Source: Ovis canadensis
Lineage: Eukaryota > Chordata > Mammalia > Artiodactyla > Bovidae
Direction: 5' to 3'
Assembly (NCBI RefSeq): GCF_042477335.2
Contig: NC_091264.1
Span: 31,807,386 to 31,871,385, forward strand
Length of the DNA stretch: 64,000 nucleotides
This document shows, piece after piece, positions 1-12,000 of the stretch (the stretch's first letter is position 1; each line of letters starts with the position of its first letter). A program made the position numbers and the translations under genes. The notes below the pieces were generated by a model. It saw nothing but the letters and a program-made list of their open reading frames with translations, made no database searches and was not told the DNA's origin.

Positions 1-42
1 GATCACAGTAGATGCAGAGCAAGATTTCAGGTCAGGTAACTC

Positions 43-240
43 TTTTTTTTTTTTTTTAGTTTATTTTTATTTATTATAAAAATTTCATTATTATTTGTTA
101 GTCTGCGTTGGGATCTTTGGTTGTCCCCTGTGAACTTTTCGTTGTGGCACGTGGGATCTAGTTCCCTGACTGGGGATTGAATCTGGATGCTCTGTAATGG
201 AAACACAGAGTCTTAGCCACTGGCCCACCAGGGAAGTCCC
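43..240 (-). mobile_element. CHR-type tRNA-Glu-derived SINE
   Basis: Minus-strand copy with a T-run at the left and the tRNA-like head (CCAGGGAAGTCCC) at the right. Confidence 0.85.
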
Positions 241-1105
241 CAGGTAGACTCTTAAGTGCCTTCATCTCCCCGTAAATGCGTGTATGGTATTTGCTGTGTG
301 GCCCAGGCCCTCTGGAGGGGCACAGGGTACCGTATTGGGCACGGATGTCTCCCCCCGCCAACTCCGCGAGCTTGCAGTCTAGCTTGGGAAATACAGCTCT
401 CGGTCACAGCACAGGCGGGTGTCTCAGGGGTATCACAGGCAGTGAGCTCTCAGTGCAAGGGCATGGCTGAGGCAGAGGCCGGATCTCCTGGGGAGGCAGA
501 TTGCAAGCTGAGCCCCGGGAATGGCAGCAGCTTGTTAGCAGTGATGCTGGTCCCCGGTTTGCAGCTCCCAGCTGCCTCTGACCTAACACCTGCCATTTAT
601 AGCATCACTCTTAACCCTCCCGGGGCTGGCCCTACATGTAGTGCGTGGGCTTTGGGGGCTGGCTGTGCAGCTGGAGGCCAGGGAGGGGGCAGGAAGGGGA
701 CTCTGGCCAGCCAGCGCTTTGTTCCTGTGACTGCCTCTCTTGGGCTCAGCGAATCCAGGGCTAGGTCTTGGAGACTGTCCAGTCACATCCTCGCAGTTCT
801 CTAATATTTACAGGTAATAGAACTACCTGGTGTGGGGGTGGCCACTAGCCAAGGTCACTCTACTTGTCAGGGGTTGTATTAAGACTAGAACCTAGGTCTC
901 TCCAGCCTATGTTCCTTCTGCCTGATCACACTGCCTCACTCTGGCTGGGTATTTAATTCATTGCTGCTTCCTTGGAGACATCATAGCCGTTTAAGGGCTC
1001 CTAAGGGAGAGAGATACGTCCTAGATATGGTCCCCTCGGCCCAGCAGAAGAGGAGTTTGGTGCCGGGGTCGCATGGTGTGGCTTTTGGCTGGGGGTCTGC
1101 GGGTG

Positions 1106-1246
1106 CTTTTTCCTTTTTAAGGTAAATTTAGCCGTGCCAGATCTTAGTTTTGATACGTGCGATCTGATTCCCTGACCAAGGATCAAATCAGGGGCCCCTG
1201 CACTGGGAGTCTGGAGTCTTAGTCCCTGAACAACCAGGGAAGTCCC
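1106..1246 (-). mobile_element. CHR-type SINE
   Basis: GATCTGATTCCCTGACCAAGG core and AACCAGGGAAGTCCC head at the right end. Confidence 0.85.
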
Positions 1247-2600
1247 TGGGAAGCTTCTCAAACCACATCTCCCAACTGCTGTGTCTGCCCCTCTCGGTTC
1301 AGATGCATGTGATACTGGACACGAAGACCTACTCACGCTGTTAGAGATTCATCCTTCCGCTCCAGGGCCTCAGAGGAACAGGCAGGGGAGGACTGAGGTG
1401 TGGCTTTCATCTAAGGTAGAAGCGCTGGCCCGCTGGGTTGTTTCTGCCCTAATCCCTGGTGAGTTTGCTCCATTTCTCTAATCCGGATGTGGGAGCCTCT
1501 CCAGATATTTACAGTTAAATCCCAGGACAGGAAAACTCAGCTGGTTCCCTGGCTCTGCTCCTTCCCACGTGGCTCCGAGCAAGGGCTGTGGTGGCCTGTG
1601 GAGGACTGGGGGCTGCTGGCGAACCTTGGGCCTTTTGTAGACTCTGGGGAGATGGGACGGGGCTGGAGCCCTGTGATCTGCCTCTGGGTCTTGGAGTCAG
1701 CCGAGGTGGATCCTCAGCGACCCTCTGAACTCTGAGGTTCTAGGGTGTGTCCTTAAACAGGGTTGCTGGTGGGTATTGGTGGTGGTGGATGGGGACACTC
1801 CAGACCCCCCAGATTCACAAACCCCGCTGCGGTGTAGTGTGTTCCTGCCGGCCCCGGGGGAACTGGGAAGACGAGTTGGACTGCTGCAAATAACTTTTTC
1901 CTGCAGACACTGATTTGTAAACCCCCTCCATGCCCCCCACCCCACCAATGACTCATGCCTGTGAGCCAAGGGCCCTGGGGGTAGCCTGGAGCAGCTGAAA
2001 GTGCATCAGTGAGACCCCTCAAATCCGAGGGGCTGGGTGCATTGGCCCCTCGGGAAGGAGTTGGGTAGAGACCTTGGTACCCCTGGGGCCTCTCCCTTGG
2101 TGCCCTTAGGGTTTCTGGATGGAGGGGACCTGTGAGCAGGGCTGTCCTCCTGTGGGTGAGGGGGCCTGGGGGCTGCTGTCTTTCCTGGCACGGAGCCCTT
2201 GTGCCCCTTGGGTTGAGGGCTGCCTCTCCTGGCCTGTGTCCTGATGCTGTCGCCCCAGGTGGGGCACAGGAAGTTGGCAGACATCTCCCTTGGGTCCATA
2301 CGGCACAATATGAGCTTCCTTGGTTAGGGCTCTCTAGGTCCCCCTGGGAGGATGTCCCACAGGGGTGTGGGGCCTGGAGCCAGGGACTGAGTCTTAGGTG
2401 TGGAGGGGTCAGCCTCGTGTGTGGGAGAGGTCACAGTCATGATCACACGCACCCCCGTGCAAGATGCCTGGCCCGGGGCCAGCCAGGGTCATGTTGGTGC
2501 CTCTGCCTGGCCCCAAGACAGCTGTGTGAAGGATGGCACTTCTTACTAGGAGGGAGAGAAGGTAGATGGAATCCCCTGGGGTCAGGTTTGGTGGGTGCTA

Positions 2601-2805
2601 GGGTTTCCCTAGTGGCTCAGACAGTAAAGAATCTGCCTGCAGTGCAGAAGACCCGGGTTGGATCCCTGGGTCAGGAAGATCTCCTGGGGGAGGGCACGGC
2701 AACCCATTCCAGTATTCTTGCCTGGAGAATCCCATGGAGAGAGGAGCCTGGCAGGCTGCAGTCCTTAGGGTTGCACAGAGTCGGACACGACTGAAGCAGT
2801 GGAGC
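2601..2805 (+). mobile_element. Bov-tA SINE
   Basis: Sense copy: tRNA-like head with GTGGCTCAGACAGTAAAGAA, then the Bov-A body ending GAGTCGGACACGACTG. Confidence 0.9.
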
Positions 2806-5049
2806 ACGCGTGCACTCACAGGACCTCTAGAGCCCAGGGATGTCTTTTCGAGACCAGGAGGACTAGCCCCTGGGAGATGGGTCATTGAGTGGCCCAGATA
2901 GATCCTTGGACCGAAGTAGCTGAAATTACTTCAGAGCAGAAAAACTTCCTGCTGCTCTCTGCTCTCCATAAAATCATGTTTACACATATGTGTGCGCACT
3001 CATGCACACGTATACACACATGGGTCGACTGGGCCTGGGGCCCAGAGAGCAGCAAGGAGGGCAGGCACCAAACCAGATGCTTGCTGGGGGGTGGGGAGCC
3101 GGAGTTGGGCCACTGCCCACCCAGCCCTTTCTCGAGGGGCTGGGGCCAGGGCCCAGGCAGAGTGAGTGTCTGCATATAGATGGCTGTTGGGGAGCCAAGG
3201 AAATGGCTTGGAAAATGTCCTTATTGGGTATTTGCAGCTCCAGCTTCGTTGGGGTCGTGCCTGGTGTGGGCAGATGGCTCTGTCTGCCAGTTTTGGTGGT
3301 GGGCGGTGTTCTTGAGCCCGCCCTGTGCCCTCCGGGCGCTCTGGGCCATGCTGTGGGCTTTTCATTTATGAATCCACTTAGTCTCATGCGGCCCGAGTGC
3401 TAGGAGTGGGGTTCTCGTTTCATGGCAAGGGAGAAGGTCCAGAGAGGCCAGTGGAGGTGGCGTTGCTAGGGAGTCGAAGCTGCTCTGCTGAATGGCCACC
3501 TCAAGGGTCACGTGGGCCAGAGCACGGAGGGCCAGGCTGTGAAAGGGGGGCAGCTTTGAGAGGCCCAGGACTGGTACACTTTCCTCACAGACTTTCTCCA
3601 GACCACAGCGCTGGGACATCCTAAAGTCAGGATTGTGCTAGGGACTGTACCACCTCGATCCCCCCAAAGCCTTCCTCCTCCTCTTCCATTGTTCAGCCGA
3701 AGCTTTCAAAGAGCTCCTACTTCCCCAAACCCTCCTCGGTCTGCCCGTTTCCCCCTACAAAAGATCAGACCAGCCTGTCCTGCAGACGGTGAGATGGCCG
3801 GACTGGGTGCCCCTCGCAATGTCTTCTCAGTGAAGTGGGTGTTGAGGCTCCGAGCCGGTCTCTGGTGTGGGGAGCCCAGTGGTCAGGATGTGAGCTCAGA
3901 GCAGGGGCCAGGGTCTTAGAGGAGGCCTGGTGGCTGCCCTCCCTGCCTTCTGTAACATCTGAAGCCTGCCCCCGCCAAGCAGTAACCAGGACCTGCTGTG
4001 AGCTGACGTCAGGACACAGGGCCCCTCGGGGCTAGCTTTGATGTTCCCCAGGCCCTGTCGAGGGGGTGCGGGGGGCTCTGAGTGGCAGTCTGGGAATGCA
4101 GTATCTCACCACAGTTCCGCCAGTGCAAGAGGGGGACGGGATGCTGGATGGAGGCTGAGCTGGGGTCCCTCTGAGTCATGCCATCTCTCCCAACTCGGGT
4201 TTCTGTGGCAAGGGGTCTGTGCTTCCTGCACCCTCGCAGCCCCTTTCCCTCCACCTCACCCCCCGACCTGACGATCCATTCAGAACTTGCCCGCGGTGGC
4301 AGCTGCTTCCCATCTGGGGTCTGGGAGGGCATTGGGCCTTGCATGGGGGGAGCTTTATAACATCCCTAGAACTTGCATCTTTGGGCAGGAAGCGTGATGA
4401 TGGTTAGGATGACGGTAGCTGCCTGCTGAGTGGGCTCATCCAAGGCATTGCACAAGAAATCACTGCATTTGCGAGTCACGAGAGGGTGAGAGAAAGCTGG
4501 GCTTCCCACTGTGTTCCTTGCACAAGGTCAGGCTCACCGAATGTGGCTGTCAGGGTTGAGTCGGATCTGACAGCAAACCCTTACAGCTAACCTCCTGTGG
4601 GTGGGTGAGCCTCCTGGTCCCCACTGTGTCTGGAGAGGCTGAACGGGAAAGTGGGGGTCGTCTACACTTGGAGGCAGATAAACTCTCTCCGTCTTTGATG
4701 AGCATCTGTAGTTCTGGGTTGAAGGTCCCCAGATTTGAATGAGTCATGTGCACAGAGGCCCACTGGGGCCTCCGCCCGAGGCTGCCTATCTGTGTCAGGA
4801 GTGGCTGTCAGGAAGTGTTCCGGATGCTTCTGTGCCTGCCAGCTCTCGCCCCGCACTCCTTTGAGGTTACCTCCATTCAGCCGGTGTTCACTAAGCACCT
4901 TTGTGAGCTTGGTGTTATCTGTGGGAGATGTGTCTCTCTCTGTACCTGGCTGCAGGGAGTGAGACCCATTCTGGGCTCAGATATTTCCAAGACTGATTTG
5001 GAGTTCTTGGGCAGGGCTGGGAAGAGTGTGGTGTGGGTATGGAGGCGGG

Positions 5050-5150
5050 CTCCTTGGGTCACGGTCCCGGCTCTGCCACAAACGAGCTGTTTGAACTTGA
5101 GCAAATCCCTTCATCTCTCTGGACCTCAGTTGACTCATCCAGCTTACTCA
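5050..5150 (+). mobile_element. MIR fragment
   Basis: CGGCTCTGCCAC ... GAGCAAATCCCTTCATCTCTC ... CCTCAGTTGACTCATC follows the MIR core order. Confidence 0.65.
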
Positions 5151-5457
5151 GGGAGGGCAGGGACCGCACTCCAGTGCAGTGTTTGGAAGCTAGTGGGGGT
5201 GTTTGGGTTGTGAGGGTGACTGGGGGCAGCTTTGCTGATTGGCAGAGGATGGGATAGCCCAGCGTGGTGGAGAATTACCCCATCCAGGGAGCCGGCAGGA
5301 ACCTGCTGAGAAGTAATGGGGGAGCGCCCGGCTCCTTTCAGCGCTGTGTGTCTTGCACGCTGGTCCCTTTAGAATGTTGTGAGATGGACCAACATCAGGG
5401 GCAGCCCCTCCTCTGGACCTAGCCCTGGGGGATCCTGGACTTGTCTTGATGCTCACA

Positions 5458-5597
5458 TTAAAAAACATTTTTTAAAATTTATTTGGCTGTTCTGGGTCTT
5501 AGCTGAGGCAGGCGGGATCCATTTCCCTGACCAGAGATGGAACCCAGGCCCTCCAGATTGGGAAGGCAGAGTCCCAAGGACCACCGGGGAAGTCTCC
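5458..5597 (-). mobile_element. CHR-type SINE
   Basis: TTTATTTGGCTGTTCTGGGTC tail side and ACCGGGGAAGTCTCC head. Confidence 0.85.
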
Positions 5598-6895
5598 TTG
5601 ACACTGACTTTATGAGGAGACTGGTTCTTGTGGCCTAAAGAACCACTCCCCCTTCCATGCCCAGGGACTTGGAAGGGGCTCCAGTGGTTTGGGAAGGGGT
5701 AGGCAGGACCCCATTAGTCTCTCCCTTCCAGCCCTTGCGGGCCCGGTTTGGCCAGAGGCAGAGCCTGCTTCTTCACGTAGCAGCCCCAGGTGGTCTGTTT
5801 CCCCTCCCTGGAGGGGCGGCACAACCCCCTCTGTGCCATCACCCACACTCCCCCCCCCGCCCCCCGCAGCGGGTGTTCCGGGCCCCGAAGCTCCGGGCCC
5901 CAGCTGGGCGCCCACGCAGGCCAGGAACAAAGCCCAGTGTGTTATTCCTGTGCGGCAATCGTGCCACCTGCCCGGCCCTGCCCTCTGCCTCTCCCGCCCA
6001 TCTGTTGCTCTCCCAGGCCCTTCACCCGCCCCTTTGTTTGGTCCACCTTTGGTTGCAGGGCCCCTTTCTATGAGGGTGCCCTCCTGGCCCCGGCCAGAGC
6101 TGAACTGTAGCCATGCAGGAGGGGGAGACCTGGGCCCACTTAGCTCACCTCTCAGTTAGCCCGGAAGAGCCAGCCTTGGACGCAGATGGATCCCTAGGAT
6201 TGGAGAGTAGGAGGTGGGGTGGCCCCGGCATGTCGTGTGGAATAACAGCAGATCCAGAGAATACTGGCTTCTCCTGTGATGGGACGGGTTCTCCCAGAGA
6301 CGCCCCTGGGGAATGCTGGACCGCGGAGTGTCTGTGGGTGGGATTCAGAGCCCCCCACCTCTGATGCTGGACCCTCAGCAGATGCGTGAGAGCCAGTAAT
6401 CCTTCTGAGAAGCTCTTTGGATCATGCTTTAGCTCTGCTCTGTGACCTGGGTTCTGAAGATGGCAGTGAGGGTTGCTTGTTAATGTTCCCCACTCCTCGG
6501 TCCAGCATCTCCTGTGATCTGATCCCATAGCCGCGGTCTCTTTTTCCTCTAGGGAGAGTCCTGTGCGGCATTAACCCCCTCCCTCCTCCAGCCCTTGGAA
6601 CTCTCTCCCCTTCAGCATTCTAGAGACACCGACTGCCCACATCATTCATTTAGCATGAGTTTTGCCTTTGTCCTGTGTCCCGCCTCCAGACCAGCCCCCT
6701 GGAGGGTACTGCGCCTTTGTTTCCCGCAGAGTACCCAGCACAGTGTAAACGTTCCTCAGTAGACAGTTGATGTGTCGTGAGCCTTCTCACTTGCACTTGT
6801 TGGACACCTCCTGTGTACAGGCCGATGGGCGGTGGTGTTAGGACGGTGGCTGTAGCTCCCCGTGACCCTGTCTTTCCTGTGTTCCCCGCCTGCAG

Positions 6896-7183
6896 GTGCC
6901 CAGGCGGCCATTGTCTTCATCAAGGAGCCATCTTCCCAAGACGCGCTGCAGGGGCGCCGGGCGCTGCTCCGCTGTGAGGTTGAGGCCCCGGGCCCAGTGC
7001 ACGTGTTCTGGCTGCTGGACGGGGCTCCCGTCCAGGACAGCGAGCGGCGCTTCACCCAGGGCAGCAGCCTGAGCTTCGCGGCTGTGGACCGGCTGCAGGA
7101 CTCGGGAGCCTTCCAGTGCGTGGCTCGGGATGAAGTCAGCGGAGAAGAGGCCCGCAGCGCCAACGCCTCCTTCAACATCAAAT
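6896..7183 (+). CDS. PTK7: PTK7 exon 2 (Ig-like domain 1)
   Basis: Starts after CAG with two bases that complete a glycine codon from exon 1, and ends one base into a tryptophan codon before GTGAGG. It encodes a complete Ig domain with cysteines in LLRCEVEAP and FQCVARD and the motif DSGAFQC, plus one N-glycosylation sequon (NAS). It reads through without a stop and is closely similar to mammalian PTK7. Confidence 0.97.
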
Positions 7184-9035
7184 GTGAGGGCCAGGGGGCT
7201 GTGTCTGCCCCCATGAGACCCTCAGTTCCTGAACCCTGCGGGGGGACCCCCTCCTTTGCCTCAGCTCCTCCCATCTCCAGTTGAACGGGGCAGGGAGAAT
7301 GCGGCTGAGGTCAGCTCTCTGCTTGTGTGGACAGGAGGAAGTTAAAAGGTTTTATTTCCAAGGGCTGTGTTTCCCCCTTCAAGTCTTGGACCGAAGATCT
7401 GCAGGATAGTTTTGCAAATGGCAGGAGCCGTGAGGCAGGGTGGCCCTGTGTCGCTTGGCCTCCGAGCCTCCAGGTTCCAGCCTTTCCTGCTTGTCCTCCT
7501 TCCCCTCTGCTCTCCCTCCCTTGCTCTGCCCCACGCCCCTCACTCTGCAACCTTGGCCTCCGCTCCAGGGCTCGAGACCGGTCCCGTGGTCCTGAAGCAT
7601 CCGGCCTCGGAAGCTGCAATACAGCCCCTGACCCAGGTCACACTGCGTTGTCACATTGATGGGCACCCTCGGTAAGGAGACTTTGGGGAGGGGAGGGAAA
7701 GGGTGGTTGTTCTTGACTGGCAGACCTGTCTTCCCCAACTGTGGCCTCTGCCGCCACCCGCCCGCATGCTGCTCCACCCTGGGCCCTGGACACTGGAGAA
7801 GGGGCAGCTTTGTGCTGTGGAGTGATCCTGGGAGCTGGGAAATCTAGAATCTCTGCCAGATTCTGCCCCCGAGATGCTGTGCCTCTGTGCAAGTCATGGT
7901 CCCTCTCCAGGCCTCAGTTTCCCCATGTGTAAACTGAGGGGTCTAGCCCTGACTCTCCGGTTTTGCACCCTTCCTACCGGCCACCTGAGAACACTCCCTC
8001 CCCCACCCCCCTGCTGCTGATCCTCTTGGGCCCCCGCAGACCCAGCTACCAGTGGTACCGAGATGGGAGCGCCCTCTCTGACGGTCAGAGCAACCACACG
8101 GTCAGCAGCAAGGAGCGAAACCTGACCCTCCGGCCAGCCGGCCCTGAGCACAGCGGCGTCTACTCCTGCTGTGCCCATAATGCCTTTGGCCAGGCCTGCA
8201 GCAGCCAGAACTTCACCTTGAGCATCGCTGGTGAGCCCGGGGGGGTGGGGGGTGGGGGTGGGGGTGGGGAGCTGGGGACGGGGGAGGGGTCTGCCGGCCT
8301 CGCCTGCTCATGTATCCGTGCCTCCCCCACCCCAGATGAGAGCTTTGCCAGGGTGGTCCTGGCACCCCAGGATGTGGTAGTGGCAAGGAATGAGGAGGCC
8401 ATGTTCCACTGTCAGTTCTCAGCCCAGCCGCCCCCGAGCCTGCAGTGGGTCTTTGAGGATGAGACCGCCATCACTAACCGCAGCCGGTAAGGTCTTAAAA
8501 GTTGTGTGGGCACTCACGCTCAGTCGCTTCAGTCGTGTCCGATTCTGCGACACTGTGGACTGTAGCCCTCCAGGCTCCTCTGTCCAGGCAAGAATACTGA
8601 AGTGGGTTGCCGTACTCTCCTCCAGGGGATCTTCCCAACCCGGAGTTTGAACCTGCATCTCTTACGTCTCCTGCACTGGCAGGTGGATTCTTTATAGGTT
8701 GTTCTTTAAAGGATGTTAAAGAACCTCTTAAAGGGAATGAGGTTCTTACCACCGGTATCCTAGATCTATGCATGGAATTACCTCAGCTTTCCAGCAGATG
8801 GCAGTAGAATGTCTTCCTGTTACAAAGTGAGCCCAACAAAGGGACACATCTCCATGAAGGGCATCTTTTCCCACTTCCCGCAGACACATGGTGTGAGCCT
8901 GCGGTGACTCGGTCCTCCCCCACTTCTGCCCATATGGGTCTTCTGGGATGGGGGTCAGCAACTCAGGGGTGGAGGGACACGGGGAACTTGGGTGATCACA
9001 TTGTAGACAAGAAGGTCCCAGATGGTAAAGACACC

Positions 9036-9075
<40 letters not shown>

Positions 9076-12000
9076 TCTGGGAAGAAGCAAACATTTCCAG
9101 AAATTGCTAGGAGGTGTCAGGCCCCCCTCAGGGACACTTCTGTCCTCATCCAGGCCCTAGAGAGCAGAGAGCACCTTGGTGGTGCCAGGTGTAGCTGTGG
9201 TCCTTGGAGGAGTGGCTCCCCAGGCTGGGGGCGGGGATCCCACTCGGCTGCAGCCCTGAGGACATCACCTGTGGTCTGTCTGGTACAGCTGTGGGGCTTC
9301 TGATGCGGGAGCTTCTGCTCTACCAGCAGGCTTATCTCGACTGCCTGGGAAGGTGGCCCCCGTCTCCACAGGTGCACGTCAACTCCTTGATTCCTCCCAC
9401 TCACACCACTGCTGGCTGGCTGTCCCAAAGCCGCGTCTCTTGTAGTTAAAATACACACTCCCACACACGTGAACAAATGCACGCACGCACATGCACACAC
9501 ATGCGCGCACCAGCACGGCGTGTCGGCTTCCTTCTCTCTGCCCTGTTCCTGGCTGATCCTTTCCTGCGTACCTGGCCTGCACAGGTCAGGGTTCCACTGG
9601 CTCCCTTCTGGAGCAAGGCCCCTGGGCCACTCCTTGCCAACATCAGTCTCTCCCCTCTGCAGTCCCCCGCACCTCCGCAGAGCCACGGTGTTTGCCAACG
9701 GGTCCCTGCAGTTGGCCCAGGTCCGGCCGCGCAACGCAGGGGTCTACCGCTGCATAGGCCAGGGCCAGAGGGGCCCTCCCGTCATCCTGGAGGCCACGCT
9801 CCACCTGGCGGGTGAGTCCGAGGGTCTGGGGGCTGCCTTCAGCGTTGTTGGCCATGTAGAGGTTTAGCTTCCTATTTCCCACTCAGAGCAGCTTGGAGGG
9901 CGGAGGGCTGAAGAAGATGCCTGGGGTCGGAAGAGGAGGTTCTGGGGGTCCCGGGGAGGGCTTGTGCTGAGAACGGGGAAGTGGGCTGCAGAGAATATCA
10001 GGTGTCCCGGATCCCGTGGTAAGCCGGCTGTCTGCTCCCGTCCCTACAGAGATTGAAGACATGCCGCCATTCGAGCCACGGGTGTTCACGGCCGGCAGCG
10101 AGGAGCGGGTGGCCTGCCCGCCCCCCCAGGGTCTGCCAGAGCCCAGTGTGTGGTGGGAGCACGCAGGAGCCCGGCTGCCCGCCCACGGCAGGGTCTACCA
10201 GCAGGGCCACGAGCTGGTGTTTGCCAGCACTGCTGAGAGCGATGCTGGTGTCTACACCTGCCACGCGGCCAACCTGGCCGGTCAGCGGCAACAGGATGTC
10301 AACATCACTGTGGCCAGTAAGCTCCTGTTCCCTGAAGGGCGAGGAGGGGAGGAGCCCCGGTCCCAGGGAGTCTTAGGCTCTGGCTGTGATAATGCTCAGA
10401 GTCAGCCCTGGAGCTCTCCTGAGGTCACCCCTCAGCTCTGAGCCCTGCTGACATGGGATCCATTCCTCTGCTGGACGGTGATATTGGAGTGGAGGGTGGT
10501 GAACCAGACACAGAGGTTGGGGTGACAGCCCTCCCTGAAAGTGGTCCTCTGGCTGCAGCGGACAGGGCACTAGAGACCCGGTCACACTCTGTCCCCAGTG
10601 CACAAAGTGACCACGATAGAGAGTTACCTGCTTTGCTAGGGCTCAGTTTCCTCATCTATTAAAATAGAGCTGATAACCCATGACCTCCCTTACAAGATGG
10701 TCAGAAAGATCAGTGAAGCAGGTAAAAAAGACTTTTTTTTCCTTATTGGGAATGTGATATGGACAAAGTTATAGGTAGTAATTACTGTATCTGTTATACT
10801 CGCCAAATTTCTACAAAGAACTATCCAGCGTGACACTGTGACCTGGAGAAGGTGTAGCGCTGTGCCATGGAGCGATCCTGGGAGCTGGGAAATCTAGAAT
10901 CTCAGCCAGATTCCACTTTGAAACCTGCAACATCACGTTATAAAGAGATGCAAGGGATGGGAGGACTGTTAACAGGCATCTTGGCACACAGTCTGCCCCA
11001 CCAAGTCAGAGGATGAGAAGTCCTTCCAGGAACTGAGCCTGAGTGCAACATTTTCAAAAGATGACTCTGGCTGTTCTGAGAAGACTAGATTGTTAGGGTC
11101 AAGACTCTAAACAGGAAAGCAGTTAATAGATGACCGTAATTATCTTGGAGATGTTGAAGGGACTTGAACAGAGGTGATAGCGGTGGAGGCAAGAGGTGGT
11201 GAAGTTCAGATACATTTTATTTCTTAGAAAAATTATTTATTTGGCTGCACTGGCTTGTAGTTGTGACACGCTAGACCTTCAGTCTTTGTTGTGGCATGTA
11301 GGGTCTAGTTCGCTGATCAGGGATTGAACCTGGGCCCCCTGCATTGGGAGCACAGAGTCTTAGCCACTGGACCACCCGGGAAGTCCTGGGATAACATTTT
11401 AGAGCTGAGGTAGATGGGGTTTGTGTAGAATGAATGTGATTGGGTGAGGTTGCAGGGAATGCCATAGAGAGAGAAGTCAGCTAAGTTTTTGGCCTATACG
11501 ATTGGCTGGATAGCGGTCTGTTTACTGAGAGCAAACTATGATGAGCAAGTTTGGGGAGAAATCAAGCATTCTCTTTTACACATATAAAAGTGCCTGTTAG
11601 ATATCCAGCTGGAGATGCCAATAGGATTTGCAGGTCTGAAGTTCATGGGGGAGGTCAGGAGCCAGGCTCTAGGTTTGGGACTCATCTACTTGGATAGTAT
11701 TGAAGGCCATCAACTGGCCATTGTTCCAGGGAATATTTAGCCAAAACAGAAATTTGAGGACAGAGCCTTGGAGGGTTCTGGTATAAGAAAGCCAGGATTC
11801 TGGAGTCATGCAGACCAGAGTTTTCAATCCTCTGTTGTGTATTAGAAATCATTATTTCTTTGAACTGCTGTCTTATCTGTAAAATGGATATAGAAATGCA
11901 TACCTCAGGGGTTTATTGTGGCCCTGAACTAAGATAATTTTAGGAAGGTTCTGGTACCTGGGCCTTCACGCAGTTATCACGCAGTAATCACTGAAGCAGA

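Larger units (their letters stand above)
1..6895 (+). other. PTK7: PTK7 intron 1, 3' part
   Basis: No coding exon is recognisable here. The stretch holds CHR-type SINEs (43-240, 1106-1246, 5458-5597), one Bov-tA (2601-2805) and a MIR fragment (about 5050-5150); the rest is unique, moderately GC-rich sequence. The intron ends with a pyrimidine-rich tract and CAG at 6893-6895. Regulatory elements for PTK7 are possible, but none could be identified by eye. Confidence 0.8.

Noticed and set aside
2132-2794. 220-codon open frame in PTK7 intron 1
   Set aside because: Its C-terminal part is translated Bov-tA sequence and the rest has no similarity to a known protein.
9470-9515. CA/CG-rich words near 9470-9515 as a microsatellite
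   Set aside because: Too interrupted to call a simple repeat; the clear (CA)n is at 9038-9073.
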